Shown piece by piece: positions 61,712 to 64,000 of a stretch of DNA of 64,000 nucleotides. Position 1 is the stretch's first letter. Each line of letters begins with the position of its first letter. The notes below the pieces were generated by a model, which was not told the origin of the DNA, searched no databases, and saw only the letters and a list, made by a program, of their open reading frames with translations. Position numbers and translations under genes: made by a program. The stretch spans positions 1,086,501-1,150,500 of the forward strand of contig NZ_CP123622.1 of the NCBI RefSeq assembly GCF_029873255.1. Direction: 5' to 3'. This stretch comes from Pigmentibacter sp. JX0631. Its GTDB lineage: Bacteria > Bdellovibrionota_B > Oligoflexia > Silvanigrellales > Silvanigrellaceae.

Positions 61712-62929
61712 CTAACCTTCTATCGAAGCACCTAACTCACTTAGTTTCTCTTTAGCCTTATTATAGTTAGGATCTATCTTTAAAATACGTCTAAGTATCT
61801 TAATAGCTTCGTCCTTTTTATCCCAAAAAATAAGAGTTACTGCCTTATTAAACAAGACAAGATGATTATCGGGTTGTTTCTTTAAAATCTGATTATAAGT
61901 TAACACTGCTTTTTCAAAATCTTTTGAATCGCGATAACAAATAGCTAAAGAATTGGCGTAACTCACATTTTCTGGATCTATCCGCACGGCCTCTTTTAAT
62001 AGCTTTAAAGCATTGACATAATCTTTCTTTAAAAAGTAACAATAGCCCAATCTTTCAATAATGTAAGGATGTTTTAATCCAGCACTAGCACCAATATTTA
62101 GTATACTTAAGCACTCATCAATTTTATTTTGCTTGAGTAATGATTCCGTACAACCTTCATAACGAATAATGTTCATTGGGCTTAATTCTAGAGCTTTTTT
62201 TAAATCTTCAAGAGCTTTTTCATCTTGTTTCATAGCTGTATATATATCAGCTCGTACAACATAGGCGTGAATATAGTTTTCATTTTTTTCAATTCCTTTA
62301 TTCACATAACCTAATGCTTCTTCTAAACTATTTTGCTTAATTTGCACCCTTGCCATGCCTATATAAGGCCTAGCCGCTTTTTCTGATACTTTTGTCAGCT
62401 CTGAATAAATATGAAATGCCTGAGGATAATCTTCAGCTCTTAATTTTGCTTTAGCGAGTTCATAAACTCTCTCTGGATTTTTAGGATTGTTAAATACATT
62501 ATAAGCATTTCTTATTTTAGGTAACAAATCCCCTTGGGATATAGGACGGACTAAAATGTCATCCATTCCCATTTCCAAGGCAAACATCAATTCAGCTTTA
62601 TTTAGTGGTTTAGACATTAAAATAAAAGGAGGGCGACTTACATTTGGATCTTCCATTAATTCTTTGAGCATGTCGTAGCCAGTTACGACATCTAAATCAT
62701 CACCTTCCAAAGCAATATGTGCTGGTTTTACTTTAAGCTCAGCTAACGAAGCATGACCATCTCTATCAGCCCGCACATTATTAAAACCTAATTTATTTAA
62801 ATGATGTTTAATTATAAGACGGATTTCATTATGAGATTCACCAACATGGATTGATAATTCAGTACTAAAAGGTTCTGGTGGATTTAAGCCAAACTTTTTA
62901 AAGAGATCAGAATGATCCACCTTGAACAC
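61712..62929 (-). CDS. Atypical receiver domain fused to TPR repeats
   Basis: 405 residues. Residues 25-135 follow a receiver fold, but key sites differ: the phosphoacceptor position is Gly76, flanked by Glu75 and Asp77 (IALEGDD...GYDML), and the invariant Lys is Arg128 (ILVRPIS); Ser106 is kept. From ~135 to the end are about seven TPR units (AARPYIGMARVQIKQNSLEE, IHAYVVRADIYTAMKQDEKA, VSYANSLAICYRDSKDFEKA). Phosphorylation by a histidine kinase is doubtful, so the domain may be a fixed-state scaffold. Directly precedes the CheZ-like gene; similar in design to the smaller protein at 7594-8283. Confidence 0.82.
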   Translation of the reverse strand: MFKVDHSDLFKKFGLNPPEPFSTELSIHVGESHNEIRLIIKHHLNKLGFNNVRADRDGHASLAELKVKPAHIALEGDDLDVVTGYDMLKELMEDPNVSRPPFILMSKPLNKAELMFALEMGMDDILVRPISQGDLLPKIRNAYNVFNNPKNPERVYELAKAKLRAEDYPQAFHIYSELTKVSEKAARPYIGMARVQIKQNSLEEALGYVNKGIEKNENYIHAYVVRADIYTAMKQDEKALEDLKKALELSPMNIIRYEGCTESLLKQNKIDECLSILNIGASAGLKHPYIIERLGYCYFLKKDYVNALKLLKEAVRIDPENVSYANSLAICYRDSKDFEKAVLTYNQILKKQPDNHLVLFNKAVTLIFWDKKDEAIKILRRILKIDPNYNKAKEKLSELGASIEG

Positions 62930-62994
62930 CTCTTCCTTTAAAACGAAATCACTAATGTGGATGCCAAAAGAAAAAGTTAATCAACAAAAAGTTA

Positions 62995-63630
62995 TTAGCC
63001 TAAACCTGTAGCCAATAATTTTCTACCTTGTGGAAATAAAACTTCAATTTTATTTAATCCACTTTCAGCAACCACAAAACCTATCCCAAATGACTTATGA
63101 TTTAAAATTTCTCCTGGTTTGAATCGTACAGAAGCTTTGTATTCTTTAGCATGATTCAAATTATTTTTTTGTGCGCTAAGACGAGCTTCATAGTTAGCTA
63201 TATCTTCTGAAGTTCCCGACTGCATACTTAATGGTAATTGATTTGCACTTTTAGATACTCGTCCTTCACCATCTTCTTTTTTTCTAGACTTAGCCTTAGA
63301 TTTTACCTTTTTCTTGCCTACGGCATCATCACCAGCTAAAAGTTTTGCACCAGCGTCTAAATCTAAATCTTGTTCATCATCTCGTTCCATTTCTCTTTTA
63401 CCTCCTTTTTCTAAAGCAGCTTCTGATTTTGGTGGACGATATTGTTTTTCTGACTTGCAAGTATTGCATTGCACTCTGCCAGGTTTGTTATTAGCTTCAG
63501 TAGTTACAATAGTATGAGTTAAATTCATCTTGCAACGATTACAGTACGCTAAAATGTCATGTCCGACCCGTGAGGCAGATTTTGACTGCGAAGAGATAAA
63601 AAGAGAATTAGGGCCATCAGTAATTGCCAT
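62995..63630 (-). CDS. Zinc-ribbon protein with charged linker and C-terminal Tudor-like (UvrD-C/CarD-like) module
   Basis: 211 residues. N-terminal zinc ribbon from two CxxC pairs (AYCNRCKMNL, VQCNTCKSEK; residues ~28-62). A 90-residue charged low-complexity linker rich in Lys, Glu and Asp follows. The last 45 residues (VRFKPGEILNHKSFGIGFVV ... IEVLFPQGRKLLA) match the small beta domain found at the ends of PcrA/UvrD and in CarD-type proteins ('f..Gd.V.H..fG.G.V.......~~V.F....k.L'), known to bind RNA polymerase. Probably a nucleic-acid or polymerase-associated regulator. It is a separate unit, 65 bases upstream of the receiver-TPR gene. Confidence 0.68.
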   Translation of the reverse strand: MAITDGPNSLFISSQSKSASRVGHDILAYCNRCKMNLTHTIVTTEANNKPGRVQCNTCKSEKQYRPPKSEAALEKGGKREMERDDEQDLDLDAGAKLLAGDDAVGKKKVKSKAKSRKKEDGEGRVSKSANQLPLSMQSGTSEDIANYEARLSAQKNNLNHAKEYKASVRFKPGEILNHKSFGIGFVVAESGLNKIEVLFPQGRKLLATGLG

Positions 63631-63663
63631 TTTTCCTCCAAATGGAACGAATTTATTGAAAAA

Positions 63664-64000
63664 TTAAATTGAAAAAGCGAGTTCTAATCCCGCTGTCTGC
63701 CTGAGTGTTGTATCATCGGAATCTGTCTTGACAAGCGTATAATAGAGGTGAAGCACTGGTCCTTTAAAAAAAATTCCTGATCCCCAAAATATTCTGTCCT
63801 GTTTAGGATTGTAACCAATACTTCCTCTGAGTTCAAAATAAGTCTGAATTAATATGTTGACTCCTGTAATTACACTTTGAAATCCATTTCTTGAATCAAT
63901 TAAACCATCTATATTAAAGGTAAAGTAATTATCTAAAGCATAGGTAGAAATTCCCACATTAGTAATATTTGAATTATATTTATCAAATAATCCTCTTGTT
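63664..64000 (-). CDS. C-terminal part of a predicted outer-membrane beta-barrel protein
   Basis: The frame is open from the window edge to the stop at 63664, so the start is missing. About 112 residues are visible. They alternate in beta-strand style (YFTFNIDGLIDSR, SVITGVNILIQTYFELRGSI, GSGIFFKGPVLHLYYTLVKT, GLELAFSI at the end) with turn residues between. This is the texture of an outer-membrane barrel's last strands. A GTG inside (63957) is not needed as a start. Family not recognisable from this piece. Confidence 0.55.
   Translation of the reverse strand, partial: TRGLFDKYNSNITNVGISTYALDNYFTFNIDGLIDSRNGFQSVITGVNILIQTYFELRGSIGYNPKQDRIFWGSGIFFKGPVLHLYYTLVKTDSDDTTLRQTAGLELAFSI

Overview
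This is an AT-rich bacterial chromosome segment from a Gram-negative: it encodes several predicted outer-membrane or periplasmic proteins, many Sec signal peptides and a LamB-like porin. The combination of degenerate receiver/TPR proteins, a GldG/DUF4340-type ABC gene set, a zinc-ribbon protein with a C-terminal Tudor-like module and low GC fits a predatory or environmental Bdellovibrionota (Oligoflexia, perhaps Silvanigrellales). That placement is inference from gene content; there is no rRNA in the window.

Layout. 1-6.1 kb: truncated peptide-binding protein, FAD oxidoreductase, prmA, a ketopantoate-reductase-like gene, and a rhomboid protease gene split by a one-base frameshift in a T9 tract. 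6.1-8.3 kb: a minus-strand stress/dormancy cluster (degenerate receiver protein, tandem universal stress protein, HPF/RaiA-like ribosome factor). 8.3-9.3 kb: rpsP and rpsT, each followed by a clear hairpin terminator. 9.4-17 kb: accessory genes, including two solute-binding proteins, a PfpI-like protein with its TetR regulator and two matching 24-bp operators, a CPA2 antiporter and an MFS transporter. 17-24.2 kb: orn, valS, a histidine phosphatase, a LOG protein and proBA. 24.2-28.4 kb: two tandem M13 metallopeptidases, then a 0.7-kb gene-free stretch. 29-33.6 kb: azlCD, an HU protein, and eno followed by a small helical protein and a zinc-finger DnaC-like ATPase. 33.6-39.1 kb: porin, NfuA-like and Mrp Fe-S proteins, a secreted unknown, a receiver-PilZ protein with inserted segments, a 42-bp tandem repeat and tRNA-Asn(GTT).

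39.2-44.7 kb is a five-gene minus-strand operon: ABC ATPase, ABC-2 permease, GldG-like protein, DUF4340 protein and an NrtR-like protein. 44.9-46.9 kb carries a receiver protein, an aspartokinase without ACT domains and an NAD(P)-binding protein. 47.8-51.05 kb is a compact three-gene operon: a cysteine-synthase-fold PLP enzyme with altered substrate/PLP loops, an ANKH/MATE-like exporter and a PduX-like threonine kinase. It reads as a self-contained make-and-export pathway for an unusual beta-substituted amino acid and is the most interesting candidate system in the window.

51.1-61 kb: secreted PLD-like protein, serine hydrolase, then a biotin locus. bioB-bioF-bioDA runs on the minus strand, with BioD and BioA fused in the arrangement known from plants. 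It is divergent from a ketoacyl-ACP synthase III that resembles BioZ in position but carries an approximately 90-residue insertion. A secreted glycoside-hydrolase-like gene follows the KAS III gene. 61-64 kb: a CheZ-like phosphatase candidate paired with an atypical receiver-TPR protein, a zinc-ribbon/Tudor-like protein and the 3' part of a beta-barrel gene. Gene ends are tightly packed: several convergent pairs abut or overlap.
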